Part shown: piece by piece, positions 7,377 through 18,305 of the stretch
Position numbering within the stretch: position 1 is the first letter of the stretch
Layout of the letters: each line of letters starts with the position of its first letter
Origin: Bordetella parapertussis
GTDB taxonomy: Bacteria; Pseudomonadota; Gammaproteobacteria; Burkholderiales; SG8-39
Reading direction: 5' to 3'
Assembly: GCA_945897475.1 (NCBI GenBank)
Contig: CAMDFL010000036.1
Span: forward strand, 1-33,646
DNA length: 33,646 nt
Notes under the pieces: model-generated
Database searches by the model: none
The model's input: only the letters and a program-made list of their open reading frames with translations
Told to the model about the DNA's origin: nothing
Made by a program: the position numbers and the translations under genes

Positions 7377-9542
7377 ATGTCATTGGCGCCCGGTTCCGCA
7401 AATTCCACGCCTACGCGGTCGAACTCCGGCCGCTTCACGCTGACCCGCACCGAATTCCTCCACGAACGTATCGCCTTGCTCTACAGGCTCTCAGGCGATG
7501 ATACGCCCATGATTTTGCTGGTCGCCGCGATCGCAGTGTTCGCGCTTTGGGGTGTGGTCAAGATATCGCTGCTGTTGGCCTGGGCGCTTTGGCTGGTAGC
7601 CGCCAGCGTTGCCCGTTATCTGCTCGCCCGCTTATATGCGCGGATGCAGCCTGAGCCCGACCAAGCGCCGCGCTGGGAGAATATTTTCTGCCTGGTCAGC
7701 GCCGCCCTGGGCACGGGCTGGGGCTTATCGCTGTTGTTCCTGACAGCAGAAGCGCGCTCGGTGCCTGAACTTACCGTGGCGTTCCTGCTGTCCTCCATCA
7801 GCATGGGCCTGCCACCCTCGCTCGCGCCCAGCCCCAAAGCGTTCGTGAGTTTCGTATTTCCCATTCTCGCCCCGGTGGTCTCGCTGATGTTTTCCTCTGG
7901 CGGCGATGTCAATACCGCCACTGGCCTCTTGTTGCTGGTTTTCACCGGGGTATTGCTTTCGCTCTATCTTTCCGCGCATCGCGCCCTGATGACTACGCTC
8001 GCCCGCGGCCGCGAGAATGCCAATTTGCTGGAAATGCTGACGGCCGCTGAAAAAACCGTGAGCGCCGCCTTGCGCCAGCAGGAAACCATCTTCGAGACCG
8101 CCTCGGTCGGTTTGGCGTTCGTCGCCGAAGGGAAAGTCGTTCGCTGCAATCGCCACCTTTGCGAAATCCTGGGCCAGACGCGGGCTGACCTAACCGGCAA
8201 ACCGCTCGCATTGCTCGAACAGGCGCCGGCGCGCGACCGATTCAAGCCGATCACGGGCGTTCACGCCGCAGCAATGGCGGCAGGCGCGCAGCCCGATGAA
8301 ATTTCGAATGAACGCGGCGATGGAAGCCTTCAATGGCTGGCCGTGCAGTCTCGCCATGTAGAACCAGGCAATGCGCTGGCGGGGCTGATCGTTTCGGTCA
8401 TCGATATCACCGAGCGCAAAAAGGCGGAGAGCGAACTGTTGCGCGCCACCGAGCGCATCGACCTCGCGGTGCAATCCTCGGCATTGTCGGTCTGGGAGTG
8501 GGATGAGGGGCGCGGCACGCTCTACCTGGACGCGGCATGGCGCAATATGCTGCGGATGAAAGCTGAGGAGTCCCACGTCACCCTGGCCGAGTACACCAGC
8601 GTCATTCATTCGGAGGACATCGCGCGAGTGCACACTGAGCGCATCGACTGCATCAAAGGCGTGACCCCCCGTCTTTCAGTCGAGTACCGAGCGCGTAGCG
8701 CGACCGGCGAATGGATCTGGATACATACCCAGGGCGAGGTGGTAGATCGCGACAAGCTTGGGCGCGCGCGCCGATTGGTGGGCACCAACATAAATATCAA
8801 TCAGAGAAAAATCGCCGAAGCCGAGCTTTTTTCGGCCTTGCAGCGCGAGAAGGAATTAAACGAGATGAAATCCAAGTTCGTCTCGATAGCCTCGCACGAA
8901 TTGCGAACACCACTGACAAACATTCTTTCATCGGCGGAACTGCTGCAGCATTATTCGAGTACGCTTTCCGCCGAGGATCAGGCCAAGCTGCTGGAGGCCA
9001 TCAAAAACGCCGTGCTCGGCATGACCGCTCTGATCAACGACGTACTGCTGATTGGCCGAACCGGATCGGGAAAATTGAAATTCAATCCAGTGGCCATCGA
9101 TTTGGAGGAAGCGCTCACGGGAATTGTGGAGGCGATCCGCTTCAGCCATGGCGCCCAGCACCAAATGGAATTCAAATGCCAATTGACGCAACGCCAAAGG
9201 CAGGTCGACGAACAACTGCTGCGCCACGTCGCGGTCAACCTGCTGACCAACGCACTCAAATATTCGCCGGCGGGCAGCACCGTCGCCTTCACGGTGGCCG
9301 AAACCGGGGATGAGATCTCCCTCACCTTCACCGATCAGGGCATCGGCATTCCGGTTGATGATCTGCCCAAATTGTTCGAGAGTTTCCATCGCGCCGCCAA
9401 CGTAGGCGACCGTCCGGGCACCGGTCTGGGATTGGCCATCGTCAAATCCGCCGCGGAATTGCACGGCGGCGGCATTATCGTCACCAGCAAACTCGGCGTG
9501 GGCTCCACCTTCCGTGCACACATTCGCGCGCTACCGGCGTGA
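7377..9542 (+). CDS. Membrane-bound PAS-PAS sensor histidine kinase
   Basis: A 721-residue sensor kinase. Residues about 40-205 hold around six hydrophobic segments forming an integral-membrane sensor or anchor. Then comes a short coiled region, a first PAS domain (about 230-345, ending DITERKKAE), a second PAS of the PAS_3 type (about 355-480, ending NININQRKIAE), HisKA with the phosphoacceptor H507 in SHELRTPL, and HATPase_c with the N box NLLTNALKYSP, G1 DQGIGIP, F box FESFHRA and G2 GTGLGLAIVK. All catalytic boxes are intact. ATG 7377 was preferred to the TTG two codons earlier. The gene ends 17 bp before the receiver-cyclase-kinase gene, so that protein is its likely phosphorylation partner. 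The ligand is unknown. Confidence 0.92.
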   Translation: MSLAPGSANSTPTRSNSGRFTLTRTEFLHERIALLYRLSGDDTPMILLVAAIAVFALWGVVKISLLLAWALWLVAASVARYLLARLYARMQPEPDQAPRWENIFCLVSAALGTGWGLSLLFLTAEARSVPELTVAFLLSSISMGLPPSLAPSPKAFVSFVFPILAPVVSLMFSSGGDVNTATGLLLLVFTGVLLSLYLSAHRALMTTLARGRENANLLEMLTAAEKTVSAALRQQETIFETASVGLAFVAEGKVVRCNRHLCEILGQTRADLTGKPLALLEQAPARDRFKPITGVHAAAMAAGAQPDEISNERGDGSLQWLAVQSRHVEPGNALAGLIVSVIDITERKKAESELLRATERIDLAVQSSALSVWEWDEGRGTLYLDAAWRNMLRMKAEESHVTLAEYTSVIHSEDIARVHTERIDCIKGVTPRLSVEYRARSATGEWIWIHTQGEVVDRDKLGRARRLVGTNININQRKIAEAELFSALQREKELNEMKSKFVSIASHELRTPLTNILSSAELLQHYSSTLSAEDQAKLLEAIKNAVLGMTALINDVLLIGRTGSGKLKFNPVAIDLEEALTGIVEAIRFSHGAQHQMEFKCQLTQRQRQVDEQLLRHVAVNLLTNALKYSPAGSTVAFTVAETGDEISLTFTDQGIGIPVDDLPKLFESFHRAANVGDRPGTGLGLAIVKSAAELHGGGIIVTSKLGVGSTFRAHIRALPA

Positions 9543-9559
9543 AATAGAGCACTAAGGAA

Positions 9560-11614
<2,055 letters not shown>

Positions 11615-11639
11615 CTAGGAACACGGGATATCGATGCTG

Positions 11640-11715
<76 letters not shown>

Positions 11716-11774
11716 CCGCGAACTCGAATCGCTACATCTGATACGAATCGAGCGCCCCACTAATGCGGAGTAGG

Positions 11775-11780
11775 ATTATA
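11775..11780 (-). promoter_or_regulatory. Candidate -10 box for tRNA-Thr
   Basis: A perfect TATAAT on the minus strand about 60 bases before the 5' end of the tRNA, followed by a C-rich stretch (CCTACTCCGC). No good -35 box is seen at normal spacing, so this is only a candidate. Confidence 0.35.
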
Positions 11781-11839
11781 GTGGAATCAAGCCTTTGGCA
11801 GCGGCTCTTTAGCCCAGCTGGCATATCCCGGGAGGTGAG

Positions 11840-11866
11840 TTGTTCCTGGCCTGTTTCTGCTATAAC
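11840..11866 (+). promoter_or_regulatory. Candidate sigma-70 promoter (extended -10) for the receiver-HisKA_3 kinase gene
   Basis: TTGTTC at 11840-11845 and TATAAC at 11861-11866, separated by 15 bases. The spacing is short, but TGC directly before the -10 box gives an extended -10, which tolerates weak -35 contacts. Transcription would begin about 20 bases before the ATG at 11895, giving a very short leader. No Shine-Dalgarno sequence precedes that ATG. Confidence 0.45.
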
Positions 11867-11894
11867 TTCGATTGTTTGAACCACAGCCAACACA

Positions 11895-13448
11895 ATGAAT
11901 GCATCAGCGCGAATTACTCCTGACACCGCCCCAGGCGGCGCGGAGTCGCTCGCCGCAAAGCCTTTGCATTTGCTATTCGTGGAGGACTCTGAGTTCGATT
12001 GCAGCCTGCTGGTAAGGCTATTGCGACAGTCGCGATTCGTCCTTGAGTGGCTGCGTGTCGACGACGAGACCTCAATGCGGGCAGCGCTGGCAGCGCGGCA
12101 TTGGGACGCGATCATTTCGGATCACAACATGCCGCAATTCAGTTCCACGCGGGCACTCGAAATTTACAATGAGCAGGGACTCGATGAACCCTTCATCATC
12201 GTGTCGGGCGAGATTGGCGAAGACGTGGCTGTAGAGGCCATGCTTGCCGGCGCTGACGACTACGTTCTCAAGTCACGCCTGGCGCGCCTGCCGCCTGCGC
12301 TTACGCGCAGTTTGCGCGCGGCCGAAGGGCGCAGGCGCAGGCTTGCGGCCGAATCGGCGCTGCGTGAGAGCCAGGCAAGACTACAATCGATTACCTCCAA
12401 TCTCCCCGGCATGGTATTTCAAATTTCCTACTGGATTAAAAGCCGACAGTGGCAATTTGAGTACGTCAGCGAGGGGGCGGCGCGCATCCTTGGGGAGTCA
12501 CCCCGGGAATTGATCAGCGATAGTGCGAGCTTTCTCGCTCGTGTAGCGCCGCAGGATCGCCAGATTCTCGACCGATTGTTCCAGGAAGCGCTTACCCTCA
12601 TGGGGGAAATCCGCTGGCAGGCAAAAATAGAACCGGTTGGCGGACCGCAGGGCAGCGACCCGCAAGCCATGCATTGGGTGGAGTTAAGTGGAAGCCCACG
12701 CGCGGTCGACACGGATTGCGTCATGTGGGAGGGCGTGATCATGGATATCACCGCGCAAAAAGAGACGGAGCAGGCGCTGGTGCGCTCGCGCGAGGATATT
12801 CGCGCCTTGTCACTTCACCTGGAGAACGCCAAGGAAGAAGAGCGCAAGTCGATCGCCCGCGACATACACGACGATATTGGCGGCATGCTCGCGAGTCTGA
12901 AGTTCGACATCGCATGGCTATCCACCCATCCCTCGATCGACCAGGAACAGGGCAAGCGAATTGCCTCGATGGCAGAAGTATTGCAATCGGGGCGGCAAGC
13001 AACCTACCGCATCATCCGCGACCTGCGCCCAAACATACTGAATCTAGGCATTGTCGCCACCATTGAGTGGCTGGCTACCGAATTCCGCAAGCGCCACGCC
13101 ATCCCTTGCTCCTTTGCGAGCAATCGCGAATCCATCACGCTTCCCGATATGTATTGCACCGCGATGTTTCGCATCTGCCAGGAGGCCTTGACCAACATAC
13201 TCAAACACGCAAAACCAACCGCTATTCGGATCGAGATTTTCGACAAATCCAGCGACGTGACCCTGGAGATCGTAGACGACGGCGTCGGCCTTTCAGAGGA
13301 GAACCTGGTTGATCTGAATCGTTTCGGCATCCGAGGCATGCGGGAGCGGGCGGTCAATCTGGGCGGCTGGGTCGAGATCCACGGATTTCCCGGCCGCGGC
13401 ACCAGCGTGATGGTTTCCCTGCCAAAGACAAGGGCGCCTCGCGCATGA
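11895..13448 (+). CDS. Receiver-PAS-HisKA_3 histidine kinase (NarX/DegS-type core)
   Basis: A 517-residue soluble kinase. Residues 13-135 are a receiver domain (LLFVEDSEFD; probable phosphoacceptor D76 in IISDHNMP; K in VLKSRL). A PAS domain spans about 155-275 (NLPGMVFQISYW through MDITAQKETE). The kinase core is HisKA_3, with H325 in ARDIHDDIGG, followed by HATPase_c (CQEALTNILKHAKP, VDDGVGLSEEN, GIRGMRERA). The HisKA_3 core pairs with LuxR/NarL-type regulators, and one is encoded directly downstream, so this is very likely a cognate pair. A receiver at the N-terminus rather than the C-terminus means the kinase itself may be controlled by another kinase. There are no membrane segments. Its ATG has no clear ribosome-binding site. 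Confidence 0.92.
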   Translation: MNASARITPDTAPGGAESLAAKPLHLLFVEDSEFDCSLLVRLLRQSRFVLEWLRVDDETSMRAALAARHWDAIISDHNMPQFSSTRALEIYNEQGLDEPFIIVSGEIGEDVAVEAMLAGADDYVLKSRLARLPPALTRSLRAAEGRRRRLAAESALRESQARLQSITSNLPGMVFQISYWIKSRQWQFEYVSEGAARILGESPRELISDSASFLARVAPQDRQILDRLFQEALTLMGEIRWQAKIEPVGGPQGSDPQAMHWVELSGSPRAVDTDCVMWEGVIMDITAQKETEQALVRSREDIRALSLHLENAKEEERKSIARDIHDDIGGMLASLKFDIAWLSTHPSIDQEQGKRIASMAEVLQSGRQATYRIIRDLRPNILNLGIVATIEWLATEFRKRHAIPCSFASNRESITLPDMYCTAMFRICQEALTNILKHAKPTAIRIEIFDKSSDVTLEIVDDGVGLSEENLVDLNRFGIRGMRERAVNLGGWVEIHGFPGRGTSVMVSLPKTRAPRA

Positions 13449-13463
13449 TTCGCGCGATTCACC

Positions 13464-13543
13464 AATGATCAAAACCATCTAGTAATTATCAAAGCCATCT
13501 AGTAATTATCAAAACCATCTAACAATGATCAAAACCATCATTT
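13464..13543 (+). repeat. Four 20-bp tandem units spanning the start of the NarL-type regulator gene
   Basis: Units begin at 13464, 13484, 13504 and 13524, each 20 bp, with the core ATCAAAACCATC (one copy has G for A). The last unit contains the regulator's own ATG (13525) and first codons. The first unit also has an ATG (13465) opening a five-codon frame, MIKTI, that ends at a TAG; units two and three have ATT instead of ATG and each ends in a stop. The translation start region has thus been multiplied upstream of the gene. No Shine-Dalgarno sequence is seen before either ATG. Confidence 0.85.
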
Positions 13544-14154
13544 GCGACGATCACACCATCGTTCGCCGCGGTCTGCGGCAGATACTGCTTGAATCCGGAC
13601 GCATCGAGGTGGTTGGCGAGGCCGCCAATTATCGCGAGCTTCGTCCGTTAATGAAAAGCACCGAATGCCAGATACTGCTCTGCGACATAGAAATGCCCGG
13701 TAAGAACGGCATTGAAATCACCGAGCAGGTCAAAAGCGATTATCCAAAGACGGCGGTCATCGTTTTATCGATCTACCCTGAGGATCAGTACGCCATTCGC
13801 GCACTGCGGGCTGGCGCATCAGGTTATCTAAACAAAGACAGCGCGCCGGAAAAACTGCTGGAGGCGGTTCTGCAGGTCGCGGCGGGCAAAAAATATATCA
13901 GCCCCGAAGTATCGCAATCCATTCTGGAAATGTTTTCCGGCCGCACCGACAAGCTTACGCATCAGTCGCTATCGGATCGCGAGTTTCAGGTGATGCGCCT
14001 GATCGCGTCCGGAAAAAAACTCTCGGAGATCGCCGAGTCGCTTTCCCTGAGTCCGAAAACCGTGAGTGTTTACCGTTCGCGAATTCTGGAAAAACTGCAT
14101 CTCGCAAACAATGTCGAGATCGCGCATTACGCGTCGAAAAGTGGCCTGGTCTGA
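13525..14154 (+). CDS. NarL/FixJ-family response regulator with LuxR-type HTH
   Basis: A 209-residue DNA-binding regulator. The receiver comprises residues 2-120, with the DD pair in IICDDHT, phosphoacceptor D54 (LLCDIEMPGKNG) and K in YLNKDSA. The C-terminal LuxR-type helix-turn-helix lies at about 145-205 (LSDREFQVMRLIASGKKLSEIAESL, then SPKTVSVYRSRILEKL). The gene follows the HisKA_3 kinase gene by 76 bp in the same direction and is its probable output. The targets are unknown; being the only classical DNA-binding regulator beside the flagellar cluster makes it a candidate regulator of motility or attachment genes, by position only. The start codon is embedded in a 20-bp tandem repeat. Confidence 0.93.
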   Translation: MIKTIICDDHTIVRRGLRQILLESGRIEVVGEAANYRELRPLMKSTECQILLCDIEMPGKNGIEITEQVKSDYPKTAVIVLSIYPEDQYAIRALRAGASGYLNKDSAPEKLLEAVLQVAAGKKYISPEVSQSILEMFSGRTDKLTHQSLSDREFQVMRLIASGKKLSEIAESLSLSPKTVSVYRSRILEKLHLANNVEIAHYASKSGLV

Positions 14155-14171
14155 TTGCAGGCATGCAAGTC

Positions 14172-14225
14172 GCCATCATCGTGATGGCTTATGCATACCA
14201 GGGCGGCATTGGCTTGAAAGCCAAT
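14172..14225. terminator. Two hairpins between converging genes, possible bidirectional terminator
   Basis: GCCATCA at 14172-14178 pairs with TGATGGC at 14182-14188, and ATTGGCTT at 14208-14215 pairs perfectly with AAGCCAAT at 14218-14225. Both lie in the 111-bp gap between the converging regulator and GGDEF genes. Neither is followed by a long T run, so termination is inferred from position and symmetry only. Confidence 0.4.
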
Positions 14226-14265
14226 ATCGGAGCGCCCGTCCAAGCATTACCCAGCCGCTGACACG

Positions 14266-16074
14266 CTAGATGAAAATCACCTTGTTCTTGCCCGTCGCCT
14301 TGGCCTCGTACAAGGCCTGATCGGCGCGCGCAATCACGGTTGACTGGTCCTCATCCAGAGCCCGACGTGTCACGCCGGCGCTGAAAGTGATCAATAGTTT
14401 CTGGTTGTCGCCCAGGAAAAATCCGCGCGTCAACTGACGCTGCACCCGCGTCATGATCTGCACTGCCTCATCGGCATCGGTTTGCGGCATCAGAACGATG
14501 AATTCCTCGCCGCCAAATCGGGCCACCACATCGGTGGGGCGGATCGCCTCCCGAATGATGTCGGCCAGGTGCTGCAAGGCTTTGTCTCCAGAGTCGTGGC
14601 CATGGGTGTCGTTTATCTTTTTGAAATTATCGACATCGAGCAAGGCCAGGCAAAGTGGTCGCTCCGCCCGATCGCTGCGTGCGGCCTCCACCACGAACGC
14701 CTCCGCCAGGCCGCGGCGATTGAGAACGCCGGTCAATGGATCTTCGCGCAACAGACTCGATACGTCCGACAATTCACGCTCGAGCCGGCCCACCTGCTCC
14801 TCGTACTGTCGGGCGCGGCGCTGCGCATCCACCAATTCGTCGTGGCCTCGCAGAATATCGGCCTGCGCGAGACGGGTATCCTCCAAAAGGGCTTGCACTA
14901 CCGCCGACAGGGAACCAATATCCTCGGCGCCTTTGATCTGCCTCGAATATATCTCAACCTTGGATTGATACTGCCCGGTCGATTCCGACATCGAGGACAG
15001 CCGTCCTATGAAACCCGCGAGCATATCTTTCATTGCCGCTTGTGCTGCCCGTATGTTCTGCTTGATGCTGCTTTGCTTGACGATTATTTCGCGAAATGCT
15101 TTTGCCGCTTCGGCGAGCGATTCCCCGTCCAGTGGCCCAGCAATCAGGCCGCGCAGACGCTCCACCTGGCCCCTGACCCAGCGTTCGTCGGGAACCAGCT
15201 CCTCGATGTTGCTGACAATCAGATGCAAGAGACCGAGCAAGGATTGCAGAATTTCTCGCTGCGAGCCACGCACCTGTTCGGCGCGGCGCATCAGCATCCT
15301 GATTTTTGGCGCAAGTAGAGCCAGCTGTCCTGAATTCGAGGCGGATCGCAGACTCTGAATCAGTTGCCCAGCCTGCGCGATCAGACGTTCGTCGCCACCC
15401 CCGTCCTCCCCAATTGCGAAAATCAACAGGTCGATGGCGAGGTCGCGTAGTAGCGCGCAAGCGTCTTCGGCGTGCGGATCAGCGCCAGGCGCGCGCGATG
15501 AGCCCGCCGGCGCCGAAATCAATGATGGCGCTTGAATTCCGATCGTTGAACCCTGCGCGGCATTCGCTGGCGCGAGCGCCCCAATGTCGTTCCTTGATCG
15601 CAACGGCACCGCGGCTTGGTCTGACACGTCATCCGAGAGCCGCGCGGCCCGCGCGTCAGACCCGCGCGCCGACCAGCTTTTAATCAAGGCACGCAGGCGC
15701 ACCGCGAGCTTGTCGTCGTCGGCGCCAAACGCGCAGGCGACGTGTTCCAGGCTTTCGCGCTTACGCGCTTGAGTCCAATCGGGACTGCGAATATCCCAGG
15801 TGCGAATAAGCTCGCGTACCAACCCCCCCCAGCGGTCTGCACCTCCCGCGTGAACCTCCGCCCCACTCTTGGCCGCGACCTCCTCGCCGCTCTTGGGCGC
15901 GACCTCTTCGCCACTCAATTCAGCGTACAGCGACGCGTAGTTCGCGGGCGTGGGTGGCAGGCGGCGCAGCGCCAATTGTCGAATGGTCGCACGCGCAAGA
16001 TCAGATGAATTCGCCGGCAAATGCACGCCGGGGGCCGTCGTGGGCTTGTGCTGCGCGGGTTCTATGGCGCCCAT
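14266..16074 (-). CDS. GGDEF diguanylate cyclase
   Basis: A 602-residue soluble protein. The N-terminal part has the segment ATIRQLALRRLPPTPANYASLY, which recurs in betaproteobacterial GGDEF proteins, then a long helical middle region (about 190-430) and a GGDEF domain at about 440-602. The active site is GGEEF with DVDNFKKINDTHGHDSGD upstream, so it should make c-di-GMP from two GTP. An RxxD inhibitory site (RPTD) sits five residues before GGEEF, so product feedback is expected. Near the N-terminus an eight-residue unit (GEEVAPKS-like) is repeated about three times and a run of eight G (minus strand) lies at codons for RWGGLVRE. The gene follows the GGDEF-EAL gene by 26 bp and is probably cotranscribed with it. 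Confidence 0.93.
   Translation of the reverse strand: MGAIEPAQHKPTTAPGVHLPANSSDLARATIRQLALRRLPPTPANYASLYAELSGEEVAPKSGEEVAAKSGAEVHAGGADRWGGLVRELIRTWDIRSPDWTQARKRESLEHVACAFGADDDKLAVRLRALIKSWSARGSDARAARLSDDVSDQAAVPLRSRNDIGALAPANAAQGSTIGIQAPSLISAPAGSSRAPGADPHAEDACALLRDLAIDLLIFAIGEDGGGDERLIAQAGQLIQSLRSASNSGQLALLAPKIRMLMRRAEQVRGSQREILQSLLGLLHLIVSNIEELVPDERWVRGQVERLRGLIAGPLDGESLAEAAKAFREIIVKQSSIKQNIRAAQAAMKDMLAGFIGRLSSMSESTGQYQSKVEIYSRQIKGAEDIGSLSAVVQALLEDTRLAQADILRGHDELVDAQRRARQYEEQVGRLERELSDVSSLLREDPLTGVLNRRGLAEAFVVEAARSDRAERPLCLALLDVDNFKKINDTHGHDSGDKALQHLADIIREAIRPTDVVARFGGEEFIVLMPQTDADEAVQIMTRVQRQLTRGFFLGDNQKLLITFSAGVTRRALDEDQSTVIARADQALYEAKATGKNKVIFI
15823..15830 (-). repeat. Eight-base G homopolymer inside the GGDEF gene
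   Basis: Eight consecutive C on the plus strand (G in the coding strand) near the N-terminal coding part of the diguanylate cyclase. Slippage by one base would shift the frame well before the GGDEF domain. Confidence 0.7.
15853..15924 (-). repeat. Three degenerate 24-bp tandem units in the GGDEF gene
   Basis: About three copies of a 24-bp unit encoding an eight-residue repeat of the type SGEEVAxK. The copies differ at several bases, so the expansion is older than the one in flgB. The reading frame is kept. Confidence 0.7.
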
Positions 16075-16100
16075 TGATTATTTCCCATTGGTTATTATTC

Positions 16101-18305
16101 CTATTGGGATGACGCGAGCGTTTTCCTGCCCGCATCGAAAAGATGTATGACGCGGTTCTTGTCCGGCGAAACCCAATCCTGGCGAAACCTGGTGTTCGAG
16201 GTTTGCCGCAGCAATTCCTCGAACTGCTGTTCGACAACCGGTCGACTGAACAGAAACCCCTGCATCAGCGTAGAACTGAACATATTAAGAAACGCCATCT
16301 GCGCCGCAGTTTCCACGCCCTCGGCCACCACCGACAAATTCAGGCTTCGCGCCAGACCGATAATCGCAGAAACAATCACCTCGTCATCGGAATCCACCGC
16401 GATGTCCTTGATGAAGGAGCGGTCAATCTTCAAGGTATGTATCGGTAGCCGTTTGAGATAGGCGAGTGATGAGTATCCAGTGCCAAAATCATCGATCGCG
16501 AAATGAACACCGAGTTCTCGCAGCGCATCAAAGATCGGCAGAATCTGATCGATTGCCTTCATCAGCACCGTCTCGGTAATTTCAATGTGCAGGCAATTAG
16601 AGTTGAATCCGGTTTTATCCAGAATATCTGCGACCACGCGAACCAGATTGCGCCGCTGAAAATGGCTGCCAGGCAGATTGACAGCGACATAAATGGGATC
16701 CAGCCCCAGTTCATGCCAGGCTTTCACCGTTTTACACGCCTGTTCAATGGCCCACTCGCCCATCGGAATGATGAGGCCGGTTTCCTCCGCCAAGGGAATG
16801 AAGTCGCCGGGTGGGATAAGCTTGTCGCCGTGCTGCCAGCGCATCAGCACTTCGGCGCCGACGATTTTGCCGCTGGTCACGTTGATAATGGGTTGATAGT
16901 GCAGGCGAAACTCATTGCGATCCAGCGCCTTGCGAAGATCTGCCTCCAGGCGGAACAAATCCAGACCGCGCGAATCAAGCGACGGCGTATAGAGCTTGTG
17001 CCCATCGCGCCCGTTGGCTTTCGCCGAGTACATGGCTGAATCCGCGCGCATCAGCAAAGTCTCCGCAGTTTCGCCATCCTTCGGATAACTGGCGATTCCC
17101 ACGCTTGCACTGATCCATATTTCCTGATCATCCACCACCAGCGGCTGGCGCAGCGCCTCGAGCATGCGATCGGCGACCTTGGAGGCATCGTCCACATGCT
17201 TCAAGGCAGTGAGCAGCACGATGAACTCGTCGCCACCCAATCGCGCGACACTGCTGTGCGTCTCATCCTCGCCAAAGCGCGTGACCGAATCCCCGCCGCG
17301 CACACAGCGGTTCAGGCGCGCCGCGACTTCGCATAGCAAGCTATCCCCGGCGCGGTGTCCCAAGGTATCGTTGACCACTTTAAATCGGTCCAGATCCACG
17401 AACATCACCGCCAGTTGACTGTGGCCACGCCGTGCCGCGGCCAACGCCCGCTCAAAACGCTGCGCAAAAAGATTGCGGTTGGGAAGGCCGGTGAGAGTGT
17501 CGTAGTTGGCCAGACGCCTCACCTGCTCCTCTGCCTGCCTTCTCTCGGTAATGTCCTGGACCGTGCCATGAACTATCGAGACCTCACCATCGGCGTAGAC
17601 CTCCGCTTCGGCTTCGATCTGTATATGACGGCGCATATCGTTGGCCACGACCAGATCGAATTCACCGCAGAATATGCCCTGGTCGCGCAGATCGGCATAT
17701 ATCCGCCCTCGAATCGATTCCGGGTCCGAGGCCGCAAATTGCCCGAACAGGCGCTCCTCCTCGATATCAAAAGGCTGCGCCACAATGGCGAGAATCCGAA
17801 AACACTCTGCGGATCCTGTGATGCGGCGATGCTGCGGTCGCCACTGGAAGCTTCCCAGGCGCGCCAGTCGCTGCGCCTTAGCCAGATGAACCTGGCTGGT
17901 TGCAAGTTCCTTGTTGAGTTTTCCGGCGCGCAGCAGGTGACGTACGCGCTCCACCAATAAAGTCGTTTGTGTGGATTTAATATAAAAATCGGTTGCACCG
18001 GCCTCGTAGGCCATGGCAATCGACTTGTCATCAGCCAGCGCAGTCAGCATGAGAATGGGAACATGCCGGCAGCTCGGGTGGGCGCACAACTCCGCGCAGG
18101 TGGCAAAGCCATCCTTGCCCGGCATCATCGCGTCGAGCACGATGATATCGGGTGGCTGCGCGAGTGCCATTGCAATGCCTTGTTCGCCGCTCGCGGCCTC
18201 AGTGACCTGCATTGCGCGCCGTTCAAGGGCGCGCCTGACCATCAAACGCGTAACCCCGTCGTCGTCAACCAGAAGTACCCGATCCTGAAGTCCCGCGCTA
18301 TTCAT
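16101..18305 (-). CDS. Receiver-PAS-GGDEF-EAL c-di-GMP signalling protein
   Basis: A 734-residue response regulator for c-di-GMP turnover. The receiver spans residues 8-125 (VLLVDDDG, phosphoacceptor D58 in IIVLDAMMPGKDG, K in FYIKST), then a PAS-like region ending VQDITERRQAEE. The GGDEF domain has an intact LGGDEF and DLDRFKVVNDTLGH. The EAL domain has EVLMRW in place of EALxRW, but retains EITETVLM, DDFGTGYSSL, LKIDRSFI and VVAEGVET, so phosphodiesterase activity is likely. About a dozen extra residues (TRFGEDETHSSV) sit just before the ARLGGDEF segment and separate an upstream RGGD from the site. ATG 18305, with GGAAG upstream, was chosen over a TTG 26 codons earlier because the receiver begins directly after it. 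Confidence 0.92.
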   Translation of the reverse strand: MNSAGLQDRVLLVDDDGVTRLMVRRALERRAMQVTEAASGEQGIAMALAQPPDIIVLDAMMPGKDGFATCAELCAHPSCRHVPILMLTALADDKSIAMAYEAGATDFYIKSTQTTLLVERVRHLLRAGKLNKELATSQVHLAKAQRLARLGSFQWRPQHRRITGSAECFRILAIVAQPFDIEEERLFGQFAASDPESIRGRIYADLRDQGIFCGEFDLVVANDMRRHIQIEAEAEVYADGEVSIVHGTVQDITERRQAEEQVRRLANYDTLTGLPNRNLFAQRFERALAAARRGHSQLAVMFVDLDRFKVVNDTLGHRAGDSLLCEVAARLNRCVRGGDSVTRFGEDETHSSVARLGGDEFIVLLTALKHVDDASKVADRMLEALRQPLVVDDQEIWISASVGIASYPKDGETAETLLMRADSAMYSAKANGRDGHKLYTPSLDSRGLDLFRLEADLRKALDRNEFRLHYQPIINVTSGKIVGAEVLMRWQHGDKLIPPGDFIPLAEETGLIIPMGEWAIEQACKTVKAWHELGLDPIYVAVNLPGSHFQRRNLVRVVADILDKTGFNSNCLHIEITETVLMKAIDQILPIFDALRELGVHFAIDDFGTGYSSLAYLKRLPIHTLKIDRSFIKDIAVDSDDEVIVSAIIGLARSLNLSVVAEGVETAAQMAFLNMFSSTLMQGFLFSRPVVEQQFEELLRQTSNTRFRQDWVSPDKNRVIHLFDAGRKTLASSQ

